In this document: piece by piece, positions 21,401-29,795 of the stretch
How positions within the stretch are numbered: position 1 is the stretch's first letter
Layout: every line of letters begins with the position of its first letter
Assembly: GCF_000160535.1 (NCBI RefSeq)
Contig: NZ_GG704780.1
Coordinates: 784,519 to 844,493, forward strand
Reading direction: 5' to 3'
DNA from: Hallella bergensis DSM 17361
GTDB taxonomy: Bacteria; Bacteroidota; Bacteroidia; Bacteroidales; Bacteroidaceae
DNA: 59,975 nucleotides
The notes under the pieces: model-generated
Databases searched by the model: none
What the model was told of the DNA's origin: nothing
Seen by the model: only the letters and a program-made list of their open reading frames with translations
Translations under genes and position numbers: made by a program

Positions 21401-21772
21401 AACATTGTCAATGCTGGAGCCTACTGGCCAAGAAAGCGTGGTTGGATTGCCCAAATGCCTAAGGGTATCCTTTCAAATGCCAACACCATGTATCTGCAGA
21501 ATGCAGCTTATCTCCGTCTAAAAAATGTGACCCTCTCTTACGAATTCCCTAAGACATTGATTCGTTCCATGAAATTATCTCAGCTTCGTCTGTATGTGAC
21601 AGGTGAGAATCTCCTTACCTTCACTCCATTGCACAAGCATGCCAAGAACTTTGACCCAGAGGTCATCAGTGCCGGTGATCACGATGGACTCAATAAGGTC
21701 GGTGTCGTAGGTGAAGGATACAGCTATCCAATGATGAAGACCTATACCGTTGGACTGAACATAACATTCTAA
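18476..21772 (+). CDS. SusC-like TonB-dependent outer-membrane transporter
   Basis: A 1098-residue outer-membrane protein that imports oligomeric or bulky substrates using TonB energy. The signal peptide ends near SATTFAQG. A carboxypeptidase-regulatory-like domain (GIIKGEVKDENGQPLIGATV) follows, then the TonB box LNELVVVGYG (about residue 102), a plug domain with RGAVNSIGAGGNALILVDGV and DASTSAIYGARGAFGVILVTTKK, and a beta-barrel ending in KTYTVGLNITF. The size is usual for SusC. The SusD partner begins 18 bp later. The gap upstream is 76 bp, the largest in the operon, so an internal start or processing site is possible. Confidence 0.96.
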   Translation: MNKWSKRSVALFIASCAMSATTFAQGIIKGEVKDENGQPLIGATVMEEGTENGVVTNIDGRFSISVKPGKKLRISYVGYKSSVVIVHSGDNKIILKEEGKNLNELVVVGYGMQHKRDLVGTVSQVGGEVLENRANPNVTRSLQGEIPGLTITMTDGKPIRSGNIKIRGAVNSIGAGGNALILVDGVEGDLNAVNPEDVESVSVLKDASTSAIYGARGAFGVILVTTKKAKKGAPVVRYSGNVSLQRRTVRPETVNNGLEWATNFYTAYVNQKGTIPSVIGNVFNKGINSWEDWYGELKKRDADPTLEKMRTNKNGYYEYYGNTDWFGRIYKDNSYATQHNLSVSGGNDIATYLLSGGYNFNNGVYSEGGESFKRYNLRAKGSIRIRPWLLLENNAEFWQRKYHEPAVMYAYYPTDMSSLIPIQRQMEQQLYPMTLEKNLDGTWTEASVYSGWAGFCDGDSWREYKDMRIRNTSTLTADILKDVLQAKADFTYNHYHATRNQVGNLYTGYRGPDIPVVHQSFSYLENRFYDTDYLSSNVILTFTPKLGEDHHFSAMGGWNIEDEKYKSTRVERNNLLVKDKPNFNLTDGDAYYINDNGSYSWGFIGVFYRLNYNWKGRYLIETSGRYDGSSKFPAAQKWGFFPSVSVGWRVSDEKFMHAFHESFLDNMKIRLSAGSAGNGLVSPYQYLSTMSVATSNVVANGQLLSYTNAPTPVPTGLTWEKTATYNIGVDVDMFKGRLGLTFDIYRKNITNMYVVGQELPAVYGNSAPKGNNADLRTNGWEASLSWRDHFYLAGKPFNWSVKASVWDATSKITKYTSTTNTLPTIYATHYYEGMTIGEIWGYEADGFFQSKEDVLNSPSQSYFANYKSAGTVWEAGDLKFKDLNDDKYINPGNGTLSNHGDLKVIGNTTPRYCYSFSLSGNWNGIGLSMFWQGVGKRDWYPARESSLFWGQYSRPYSFDLPWQDGNNCADIDEEGNIVNAGAYWPRKRGWIAQMPKGILSNANTMYLQNAAYLRLKNVTLSYEFPKTLIRSMKLSQLRLYVTGENLLTFTPLHKHAKNFDPEVISAGDHDGLNKVGVVGEGYSYPMMKTYTVGLNITF

Positions 21773-21790
21773 CTTTTAAAGCGTAAGACA

Positions 21791-23569
21791 ATGAAAAATA
21801 AGTTATTCCTGGCTCTGGGATTCTTGGCGATCGCCTTTACATCATGTGATGATTATCTCACCCGTGAGCCATACAGTAAGATTGATTCTGAAAAGTTTTT
21901 CGCCAATGAGGATGAACTGAAGATCTATGCCAATGGCCTGTATGTCACATTCATGCCTACAGCAGCAGGCCTGAGTCTTGGTAACACCACTGCCGATAAC
22001 ATCGCTGTTAGCAGCTGTGAGACATTCCTGCATCCTGATTTCGATGTCGACAAGCAGGGTGGATGGACATGGAGCACATGGCATGACCTTTTCCGCTGTA
22101 ACTACTTCCTTGAACATATCAACAAGGCAGCAGGAGTAGTTTCACCTACCATTCTTGATCATTATCGTGGGGTGGCGCGTTTCTGGCGTGCATGGTTCTA
22201 TTTCGGAATGGTGAAAACCTACAGCAATGTTCCTTGGTACAGCAACACCATTGCTCAGAATGACTCACTGCAACTGTACAAGCAGCGTGACAGCCGTGAG
22301 CTTGTCATGGACAGTGTACTTGCCGATCTCGATTATGCTTGTGCTCATCTCCAAACAGCTAAGAGCTATCTCATTACGAAGTATGTAGCACTGGCCTTTA
22401 AATCCCGTGTATGCCTCTATGAAGGAACCTTCCGTAAGTATCACCAGACAAATCCTGCCACAGGACAGCCTTGGACAGAGAATGGTAGTAGCGCTCGTTA
22501 TCTTCGGGAATGTGTCAAGGCCAGTGAGGCGCTTATCGATAGCAAGGCTTACAGTATTGTCAGCGGTGATTCGGATTCTTATCGAAGTCTTTTCAACCAA
22601 GAATCTCCAAAGACACAGGAGATCATCCTTGCCCGTGAGTATAGTTCACAGTTTGCAGTGACACATAATGTGACCCAGTCGTTCGTGTCGGCAGGTAATG
22701 ATTCCAAGCGTTGGTCTCCTACACAGGAGTTCATCAACACCTATCTTAAACGCGATGGAAGTCGCTTCACCGATCAGCCTTCTTACGACCAGCTGTCCTT
22801 TGCGGATAACTGCAAGAATCGTGACTGGCGTCTTGCACAGACCGTCATCACGCCTGCCTATCAAAAGAAAGTCAGCCAAAAGATGCAACACTATAGTCCT
22901 AACTGGAACATTACCCTTTCAGGCTATCAGATCATCAAGTTCAATCTTGATGATACTTTCTATGAAACGACAGGCCGTGGCATTAACTCATTCCCAGTAC
23001 TTCGCTATGCTGAAGTCCTTCTCAACGAGGCAGAGGCCAAGGCTGAGCTGGGTGAGATGACAGAGGGTCTTTGGAATAAGACTATCCGTCCTATCCGTGA
23101 GCGAGCTGGTGTTGATGGTAAAATTCCTGTTGATGCCGACCCATACCTCATCGCATACTATCATAATAAGTGTACTGATAAATGGTTGTTGGAGATCCGT
23201 CGTGAGCGAGCCATCGAGCTTTTTATGGAAGGTGGTAACCTACGTTATAACGATTTGATGCGCTGGAATGAGGGAGAGATGCTCATGAACCATTGGTCAA
23301 GTATCTATATCGGCAAGAAGGGAAAACCGATCGACTCTGACGGTGATGGAAAGGTAGATCTTGCTGTAGTCGATAAGGTACCTTCTAAAAAGGTGTCTGG
23401 TGTATACTATGTGAACTTGAGCAAGAGTCCTTTTTATCAGTGGAAAGATGGACGACTGCATATTGCTAATGATGCCAGTTGGACTGACAACAAATATGTT
23501 CATCCTATCCCTCGTGCAGCCTTGGTGAAGAACCCTGCTTTGGGTCAGAACTATGGCTGGGACAAATAG
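21791..23569 (+). CDS. SusD/RagB-like substrate-binding lipoprotein
   Basis: A 592-residue surface lipoprotein that caps the SusC barrel and captures substrate. The lipobox ends at C19 (AIAFTSC), followed by DDYLTREPYSKI, the typical SusD opening. Tetratricopeptide-like helices and the C-terminal block (VLRYAEVLLNEAEAKAEL, then RRERAIELFMEGGNLRYNDLMRW) are standard for the RagB/SusD family. It directly follows the SusC gene, forming the canonical pair. Nothing in the sequence gives the ligand. Confidence 0.96.
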   Translation: MKNKLFLALGFLAIAFTSCDDYLTREPYSKIDSEKFFANEDELKIYANGLYVTFMPTAAGLSLGNTTADNIAVSSCETFLHPDFDVDKQGGWTWSTWHDLFRCNYFLEHINKAAGVVSPTILDHYRGVARFWRAWFYFGMVKTYSNVPWYSNTIAQNDSLQLYKQRDSRELVMDSVLADLDYACAHLQTAKSYLITKYVALAFKSRVCLYEGTFRKYHQTNPATGQPWTENGSSARYLRECVKASEALIDSKAYSIVSGDSDSYRSLFNQESPKTQEIILAREYSSQFAVTHNVTQSFVSAGNDSKRWSPTQEFINTYLKRDGSRFTDQPSYDQLSFADNCKNRDWRLAQTVITPAYQKKVSQKMQHYSPNWNITLSGYQIIKFNLDDTFYETTGRGINSFPVLRYAEVLLNEAEAKAELGEMTEGLWNKTIRPIRERAGVDGKIPVDADPYLIAYYHNKCTDKWLLEIRRERAIELFMEGGNLRYNDLMRWNEGEMLMNHWSSIYIGKKGKPIDSDGDGKVDLAVVDKVPSKKVSGVYYVNLSKSPFYQWKDGRLHIANDASWTDNKYVHPIPRAALVKNPALGQNYGWDK

Positions 23570-23605
23570 TAGCATCTGTTGTTTAATCTATAAAGAAATC
23601 ATGTC

Positions 23606-24832
23606 ATGAAAATATATATTCATCTTTTTGGATTCCTGATGTTAGGAACTATGGTTATGACGTCCTGTTCGGATGACGAGAAGGGTTTCGTGTTGCGTAG
23701 CGATGATTCCATCACTCTTACAAGCAGTGGCACTTCCAAATTGTTTACCATATGTACAGATGGTGATTGGACGATCACTACAAACTCGACTTGGTTGGAC
23801 ATCGATAAAAAGTCTGGTCAAGGTGATGGCTCTACACGTGAGCAGATTCGTGTCGGTGCCCAGCGCAACACTTCTGCCGAACGTTTGGATTCTTTCCTGA
23901 TCCATGCTGCGGGCAAGGAACTTATCGTTCGTGTCAAGCAGGATGAGGGAAAGCCTTTCACTTTAGGCACTCCCTCTCTGTCTCTTGCCTTGCAGTCGGG
24001 TGTGGATGCCACTGGTGTAGCTATCAAAATACCATATACCTATGGTTATAACGGTATGAAAGTCACTTTCAATGTTGCGCTTTCTGGTGTAGGTGCCGAT
24101 GGTCTTTCTGTAGACCCCTTTACAACGACCCTGTCATCTGAGAAGGGTACCGTAGAGATCCCTCTCAAAGGTACTCCTTCCACTAAAGGAGACATCACCT
24201 TGAATGTTACCTCTGATGATACCGATGCGAAAACAGTTTCCCTTACAGCCAAGGTTTCCAACCGTATCCTTATCGAGCAGCACTTTGATCTTTGTGTATG
24301 GGGCTCAGATATTGTTGCCAACAAACCTGGTGTCAAGGGAGGGTATATGGAAACCCCTGAGGGGCGTGTCGTAGATCCTAGTGTTCCCTTGAAAGCAACC
24401 AATACCACTGATGACGGTGGTGCTGATTTCTTTGCGGTCTTTGCTCCTTCATTCCTTGCCTCACGTGGTATGACGGGATGGTCAGGTCTTGAGGTTCATG
24501 AGCACCCTGGATATGTGAAGATGGGAACTCGTAAGGTCAAAGGTTATATCACCACTCCAGCCTTGGGTTATGCTCCAAAGTCTGGTGTAGTCACTGTCAC
24601 CTGCCAAGTGGCACAATATAGAGGAACTACGGGCTCTAGTCTTGTTATCAAGGTGAGTGAGGGTACTCCATCCATTGCTACCTACAAGTATCAGCATGAT
24701 GGCACCATGACAGGTCAGGTTTGGGAAACCGTGACCTTTACTGTCAGTGGTGTTACTGCGGATACTAAAATCACCTTCACTACAGCTAACGCTACTCGTT
24801 TCTGTATCGATGATATAGTTGTCAGTGAATAA
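23606..24832 (+). CDS. BACON-domain surface lipoprotein (SusE/F-position binding protein)
   Basis: A 408-residue lipoprotein. Lipobox C21 (MVMTSC) is followed by an Ig-like BACON domain (about 30-115, with DGDWTITTNSTWLDIDKKSG), a second Ig-like region (about 120-215), and a beta-rich C-terminal domain (about 220-408) with VTFTVSGVTADTKITFTTANA and FCIDDIVVSE. That last part looks like the jelly-roll carbohydrate-binding modules found after SusD genes. It occupies the position where SusE/SusF or surface-glycan-binding proteins are encoded. It is probably a surface ligand binder. No catalytic motif is seen. Confidence 0.8.
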   Translation: MKIYIHLFGFLMLGTMVMTSCSDDEKGFVLRSDDSITLTSSGTSKLFTICTDGDWTITTNSTWLDIDKKSGQGDGSTREQIRVGAQRNTSAERLDSFLIHAAGKELIVRVKQDEGKPFTLGTPSLSLALQSGVDATGVAIKIPYTYGYNGMKVTFNVALSGVGADGLSVDPFTTTLSSEKGTVEIPLKGTPSTKGDITLNVTSDDTDAKTVSLTAKVSNRILIEQHFDLCVWGSDIVANKPGVKGGYMETPEGRVVDPSVPLKATNTTDDGGADFFAVFAPSFLASRGMTGWSGLEVHEHPGYVKMGTRKVKGYITTPALGYAPKSGVVTVTCQVAQYRGTTGSSLVIKVSEGTPSIATYKYQHDGTMTGQVWETVTFTVSGVTADTKITFTTANATRFCIDDIVVSE

Positions 24833-24834
24833 CA

Positions 24835-26403
24835 ATGAAAGTAATGAATATGAAGAAGATAATCTCAAAAATATGGATGCTGACGGTTTTGTTGGCCGTT
24901 GAACCTTTGACTTCGTGTGGTACAGGTACTGACGATATCAGCGGAGGTGGAGGAATCGAAGGTGTAGAGAAACCTTCCACTGAGGATTTCACCCCTAAGA
25001 TTGGCAATGATCTCTATGGTCAGATCACCAGTCAGGCAGGACAGGCTCTCCAGGGTGTAGTCGTTTCTGATGGTTATACTTGTGTTACTACCAATGCCAA
25101 GGGCTTTTATGAGATGAGGCGCAATTCTTCTGCTCGTTTCGTATTCTATTCCATCCCCAAGGGTTTCAAACAGAGTAGTGCCGATTTCTATAAGTCTCTT
25201 TCTGAAGGCATCAAGCGTTATGATTTCAAACTTGAGACAGCTATCGGTGATGAGAGTCATTTCTATCTGGTTGCTATGGCCGATCCGCAGATAAGAAGTG
25301 ATGACAGCTACCGCCGTTTCCGTCAGGAAGGAATGGAAGAACTCAAGTCTTTCATCGGTAATTCTACCTTACCAGTCCTTGGCATTACCACAGGAGATGT
25401 CTGCCATGAGGAATGTCCGACATACATGAAACCGATGCGTAGCTTGCTCAATTCCCTTTCCATGCCTTGTTTTTCAGCTATAGGCAATCATGATTATTTC
25501 AAGGTCGACGGTAGTACCACGAAGCCCCGCAGCAGTGAGACTTATGAGAAATCATGGGGACCGACGTGGTATTCCTTCAATAAGGGGGACGTGCATTTCA
25601 TAGCTCTCGATAATGTGAAGTATTCCGATGGAATGACTTATAAGGGAGCTTTTAGTCCTGAACAGATTAGCTGGATGAGAAAGGATCTGAGTTATGTTGA
25701 TAAGAGCAAGCTCATTGTCGTATACTATCATATCCCTGTTCGTGATGATAAGAATTACGAGGGGCGTAATGATATGCTCAGTCTTTTGGCTGGCTATCCT
25801 AACCGTATCTTGATTTGTGGGCATACCCACTACCTGCGTAATTATGTCACCAAGGCACCTGTCAAAGTGGAAGAACGTATCAATGCCGCAGCTTGTGGTG
25901 CTTTTTGGCATTCTACCATCAATGGCGACGGTACTCCTAATGGATTCAGCGTCTATGAAGTAAAGGACAATCAGATCGTTGATAACTGGTACCAGGCGGT
26001 GAACCAACCAAAAAATTACCAGATACGCCTATTTCATGGTGATGCACACTTTGGAGGTCCTTATGGAGCCTATAAATATGGTTTATCGTCTGACTATGTT
26101 GTTGCCAATGTATGGAATTGGGATTACCGTTGGAAAGTCTATTGCTATGAGGATGGTGTACTGTCGGGAGAGATGATCAACTCATTGGATAAGTTCCATC
26201 TTGATGCTTGGGCTTGTGGTTATCACATCGGAGTCCTCCAGCGTAAAGCTGATGATTTTGAGAAATACACCATGCACGACTTCATCTATAAACTGAAAAA
26301 TCCATCTGCAAAGGTGAAGATCGTAGCGACAGATGGTTATGGTCATACTTATACGCAGGATGTCTTTACAACGGATTTCAACGAAGCAAAAGAATATAAA
26401 TAA
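24835..26403 (+). CDS. Calcineurin-like metallophosphoesterase lipoprotein
   Basis: A 522-residue exported phosphoesterase. Lipobox LTSC places the lipid on C28. An N-terminal beta domain (about 55-125, with GQAGQ/GYTCVTTNAKGFYEM, carboxypeptidase-regulatory-like) precedes the metal-binding core. The core has MADPQ (the first D-x-H site with Q in place of H, common in this subfamily), GDVCHE, IGNHDYF and GHTHYLR. A C-terminal beta domain (about 390-515) completes the MetallophosN-Metallophos-MetallophosC architecture of Bacteroidetes. It could cleave phosphomono- or diesters on the imported molecule at the cell surface or in the periplasm. Translation may instead begin at the in-frame ATG 24850 (MKKIISK). 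Confidence 0.88.
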   Translation: MKVMNMKKIISKIWMLTVLLAVEPLTSCGTGTDDISGGGGIEGVEKPSTEDFTPKIGNDLYGQITSQAGQALQGVVVSDGYTCVTTNAKGFYEMRRNSSARFVFYSIPKGFKQSSADFYKSLSEGIKRYDFKLETAIGDESHFYLVAMADPQIRSDDSYRRFRQEGMEELKSFIGNSTLPVLGITTGDVCHEECPTYMKPMRSLLNSLSMPCFSAIGNHDYFKVDGSTTKPRSSETYEKSWGPTWYSFNKGDVHFIALDNVKYSDGMTYKGAFSPEQISWMRKDLSYVDKSKLIVVYYHIPVRDDKNYEGRNDMLSLLAGYPNRILICGHTHYLRNYVTKAPVKVEERINAAACGAFWHSTINGDGTPNGFSVYEVKDNQIVDNWYQAVNQPKNYQIRLFHGDAHFGGPYGAYKYGLSSDYVVANVWNWDYRWKVYCYEDGVLSGEMINSLDKFHLDAWACGYHIGVLQRKADDFEKYTMHDFIYKLKNPSAKVKIVATDGYGHTYTQDVFTTDFNEAKEYK

Positions 26404-26430
26404 TTTATATACACTTAAAAATAATATGCT

Positions 26431-26817
26431 ATGAAGATAAAAGACTATTGCTCAGGAATACAGCATATCGGTATTCCTACGAATGATATAGAAAAGACTA
26501 AGGCTTTTTTCAAAGACTTGGGCTTTGAAATAGCTTATTCAACTGTCAATGACGGTGAGAAAGTAGCTTTCCTGCGTATTGGAAATTTGACCATTGAAAC
26601 CTGGCAGAACGGTCAGGCTGCTATGAAGTGGGGTAGTATTGATCATATCAGTCTGGATGTGAAGGATGTTGAAGAACTCTTTCATGTAGTTGAGAAGAAA
26701 GGGTACAAGAGTCTCGAGGGGCATGTATGCAGTCTTCCTTATTGGGAAAACGGTGTGAAGTATTTCACTATCGAAGGTCCTAACAAGGAGAAGATAGAGT
26801 TCTGTGAAATGCTTTAA
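26431..26817 (+). CDS. VOC (glyoxalase/bleomycin-resistance fold) family protein
   Basis: A 128-residue cytoplasmic protein of one vicinal-oxygen-chelate unit: QHIGIPTNDIEKTKAFFKDLGFE at the start, DHISLDVKDVEELFHVVEKKG in the middle and a final metal-ligand-type EGPNKEKIEFCE. Such proteins act on small oxygenated metabolites as lyases, isomerases or dioxygenases. Its role in this operon is unclear. It might isomerise or detoxify a sugar-derived aldehyde or keto compound. Its stop overlaps the next start by one base. Confidence 0.8.
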   Translation: MKIKDYCSGIQHIGIPTNDIEKTKAFFKDLGFEIAYSTVNDGEKVAFLRIGNLTIETWQNGQAAMKWGSIDHISLDVKDVEELFHVVEKKGYKSLEGHVCSLPYWENGVKYFTIEGPNKEKIEFCEML

Positions 26818-28232
26818 TGAATTCGGTTATGAAAAAAACTCTCTTTTTATGTTCGTGTCTTTCGCTGGCATCCTTAGTGGTGCCGGCAAAGACTTTTGTG
26901 CGCAACATTACTTCTGATAGGGCTTCAACCCTTACGGTGTTCCTACCTGAGGGCAATGCTACGGGACGCGCCATTGTTGTTTGTCCTGGCGGCGGGTATT
27001 CTAAGTTGATGGTGGATTATGAGGGCACCGACTGGGCTGGATATTTCATGGACAAGGGCATTGCTTGTTGTGTGTTGAAATATCGTATGCCTCATGGCAA
27101 TCGTAATATCCCTATCGATGATGCCTATGCTGCTATGAAGATGGTTCGTGACAGTGCAAAGGTATGGGACATCAATCCTTTGGACGTCGGTATTATGGGG
27201 TTCTCTGCTGGTGGTCATCTGGCATCTACCGTCAGCACTCATGCCCCAATGGTTTTGCGCCCTGATTTCTCTATTTTGTTCTATCCTGTCATCACTATGC
27301 AGTACAAGCAAACTCATCATGGGTCTGTTGATAACTTCTTGGGAAAGGACAAGGATGATGCCTCTGTGGTGGCTCAGTATTCCAACGACTTGGCTGTCAC
27401 CAAGCATCTTACTCCTCCTTCTGTGGTGTTTCTGGCTAATGATGATGATATCGTTCCCATCCTGCCAAATGGCGTGGCTTATTTCTCTGCTCAACATCAT
27501 GTAGGCAATAATAGTGCGCTCTATTGCTACCCATCAGGAGGTCATGGTTTTGGGTTTCATGCTGATTTCAAGTATCATCAGCAGATGCTTCGTGATCTGG
27601 ATGAATGGCTGGCATCCATTCCTTCTCCAAACCGTAATGCTATTCGTGTGGCTTGTGTCGGTAATTCCATTACTGATGGCTCCGGCATCTTCATGCGCTC
27701 TCTATTTGGTTATCCTGCACAGTTGCAACAGAAATTAGGTAATGGTTATGTCGTTCGTAACTTCGGTGTAGGCCGTCGCACTATGCTCAATCATGGCGAC
27801 TATCCTTATATGAAAGAGCAGGCATGGAAAGATGCTCTTGGATTCAATCCGGATATCGTCGTGATCAAGCTAGGTACCAATGATTCAAAGCCTAAGAATT
27901 GGAAGTATGGTAGGGAATTCTCGGCCGATATGCAACAGATGATAGATTCTTTGAAGGCATTGCCATCACAGCCGAAGATATTTCTGGCTTCTCCAATTAC
28001 AGCCTATAGTGATCTTGGAACTATCAGTGATTCAGTTATCGTCAATGAGATTTGTCCTGTTGTGAAGAAACTGGCCCAAAAGAACAAGTGCCGGTTTATT
28101 GACCTTCATACGCTGTATAAACCTACTGAAGGGATGATCCAGCGTGATGGCATACATCCTACTATCGAGGGTGCAGGTTATCTTGCTGATGTCATCAAAT
28201 CATTTATCTTACCCTTAGAAAACAAGAAATAA
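26817..28232 (+). CDS. Two-domain exported esterase: alpha/beta hydrolase fused to SGNH hydrolase
   Basis: A 471-residue protein with two different esterase domains. Residues about 25-270 form an alpha/beta hydrolase related to acetyl-xylan/BD-FAE type esterases: oxyanion-loop motif CPGGGYS, nucleophile in GFSAGGH (about residue 130), acid region ANDDDIVP and histidine in GGHGFG. Residues about 278-471 form an SGNH/GDSL hydrolase with block I GNSITDGSG, block III GTNDS and block V DGIHPT. A signal peptide is clear if translation starts at ATG 26829 (MKKTLFLCSCLSLASLVVPA). The annotated ATG 26817 overlaps the VOC stop. It probably removes acyl groups from the substrate before uptake. Confidence 0.88.
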   Translation: MNSVMKKTLFLCSCLSLASLVVPAKTFVRNITSDRASTLTVFLPEGNATGRAIVVCPGGGYSKLMVDYEGTDWAGYFMDKGIACCVLKYRMPHGNRNIPIDDAYAAMKMVRDSAKVWDINPLDVGIMGFSAGGHLASTVSTHAPMVLRPDFSILFYPVITMQYKQTHHGSVDNFLGKDKDDASVVAQYSNDLAVTKHLTPPSVVFLANDDDIVPILPNGVAYFSAQHHVGNNSALYCYPSGGHGFGFHADFKYHQQMLRDLDEWLASIPSPNRNAIRVACVGNSITDGSGIFMRSLFGYPAQLQQKLGNGYVVRNFGVGRRTMLNHGDYPYMKEQAWKDALGFNPDIVVIKLGTNDSKPKNWKYGREFSADMQQMIDSLKALPSQPKIFLASPITAYSDLGTISDSVIVNEICPVVKKLAQKNKCRFIDLHTLYKPTEGMIQRDGIHPTIEGAGYLADVIKSFILPLENKK

Positions 28233-28234
28233 CA

Positions 28235-29794
28235 ATGAAACATATAGTTCTTTTATCTCTCGCGATTCTCACTACATACAGTGCCCAGGCTCAGGAAGAC
28301 TCCCCTTCTTTCCTCAAGGCACGACAGGCTCCTGATGCATCCTTTTACCTACCTGCTCCTCCTGATACTTCCAGTATCGCTTATCTAGTCGATTTTCATA
28401 AGTACCAATGGGGCAAGGCACAGCGTTCTACACCTCGTGGGCGTCAGGCTGATTTCGATACTTATTGGCAAGCAGATTCCATCCTTAAGGGATATACGCG
28501 GGCATTTGGTATGGCTATTACTCCTTCAACTACTCCTGAGACCTATTCATTGATGTGCAGGGTTTGTGTAGACGCTGAGTTTGGTGTCGCCGCAGCTAAA
28601 CGTCGCTATATGCGCAAGCGTCCTTATGTGCAGTTTAATGAGCATACGGGGTGTCCCGACCAGGAAGAGGAGCTTCGTCATACTGGATCTTATCCTTCCG
28701 GCCATTCTGCTCGTGGATGGGCATCAGCTTTGGTCCTTGCAGAGTTGCGCCCTGACCGCCAGTCTCAGATCCTGGAGCGTGGGTATCAGTATGGTGAAAG
28801 CCGAGTTATAGAAGGCTATCATTATGAAAGCGATGTGGAGGCAGCTCGCCTTGCTGCCAGTGCAATCGTTGCTCGTTTACATGCAGATGATGCATTCATG
28901 AGTCAGCTTCAAAAGTCCAAGAGGGAACTCTCTCGACTCATTTATCCTTCTACTCTTGATTTATCCCAATGGCAGTTGAATACAGTTGCCCCTTTGGTAA
29001 AGGATTCGACTCAGACTTTTCAGGGCATGGCTATTGACGGAAATTATCTTGTAAGTCTCCAGAATCGGGGGCTCGCAACCATTTATCAACTACCTTCTAT
29101 GAGGAAACTTACAGACGTATTCCCTTTGGGCTGCTATAATAGTTGCAATCATGCCAATGCGGCAGCTTTTGGTTGTGAGAAATTCTCTAATAGTGATGCT
29201 CTCCCATTGCTTTATGTCTCACAGGCTTATAAGAAGCCTGTGAATGGAAAGAAAGACTACTGTTATGTCGAGCGTTTGAATCTCGATGGTAGCAGTAATA
29301 CTGTTCAGACGATACATTTTGATGATATCGCACATCTTTTTGGCTATGCCCTTCAGTGGACTGTAGACAGGAAGAATCGTCACCTTATTGGCTTTGGTAA
29401 TACGAAGTCTAATAAGGATCCTAATAATGAACTCCGTATCATTATCTTCCCTTTGCCCCGACTGGAAAGAGGAAAGGAGGTACACCTCAGGTCATCTGAT
29501 GCAATCGAGTGTTATACCATTCAGCAGCATGATGGGCGTTATCCTGCTCGTGTCGTCGGGCAGGGTGCTTGTGTGTATGATGATTGTCTTATTATGCCAA
29601 CGGGATTTGGTACTAAAACAGAACCAAGTGTTGTCTATGTATGGGATTTACGTAACAAGACCCTTGTCGATGTTCTTGACTACAGTGGTCAGTTGGATTA
29701 TGAGATGGAAGATATGGATTTCTATAAAGGTGACGCCTATATCCAGACCAATGGTGCTGGTATTGTGAAGTTAGCAAATAATAAAAATAAATAA
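28235..29794 (+). CDS. Exported PAP2-type acid phosphatase with C-terminal beta-propeller-like domain
   Basis: A 519-residue protein whose N-terminal half (after signal peptide MKHIVLLSLAILTTYSAQA) is a class A acid phosphatase of the PAP2 superfamily. All three signature motifs are present: K-x6-RP in KRRYMRKRP, PSGHS (about residue 154) and SR-x5-H-x3-D in SRVIEGYHYESD. Residues about 245-519 form a second domain rich in strand-like repeats (FQGMAIDGNYLVSL, LLYVSQAYKKP, NRHLIGFGNTK, ACVYDDCLIMPTGFG, MDFYKGDAYIQTNG) that I read as a beta-propeller-like fold. It should release phosphate in the periplasm. It lies 2 bp after the esterase gene. Confidence 0.82.
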   Translation: MKHIVLLSLAILTTYSAQAQEDSPSFLKARQAPDASFYLPAPPDTSSIAYLVDFHKYQWGKAQRSTPRGRQADFDTYWQADSILKGYTRAFGMAITPSTTPETYSLMCRVCVDAEFGVAAAKRRYMRKRPYVQFNEHTGCPDQEEELRHTGSYPSGHSARGWASALVLAELRPDRQSQILERGYQYGESRVIEGYHYESDVEAARLAASAIVARLHADDAFMSQLQKSKRELSRLIYPSTLDLSQWQLNTVAPLVKDSTQTFQGMAIDGNYLVSLQNRGLATIYQLPSMRKLTDVFPLGCYNSCNHANAAAFGCEKFSNSDALPLLYVSQAYKKPVNGKKDYCYVERLNLDGSSNTVQTIHFDDIAHLFGYALQWTVDRKNRHLIGFGNTKSNKDPNNELRIIIFPLPRLERGKEVHLRSSDAIECYTIQQHDGRYPARVVGQGACVYDDCLIMPTGFGTKTEPSVVYVWDLRNKTLVDVLDYSGQLDYEMEDMDFYKGDAYIQTNGAGIVKLANNKNK

Positions 29795-29795
29795 G

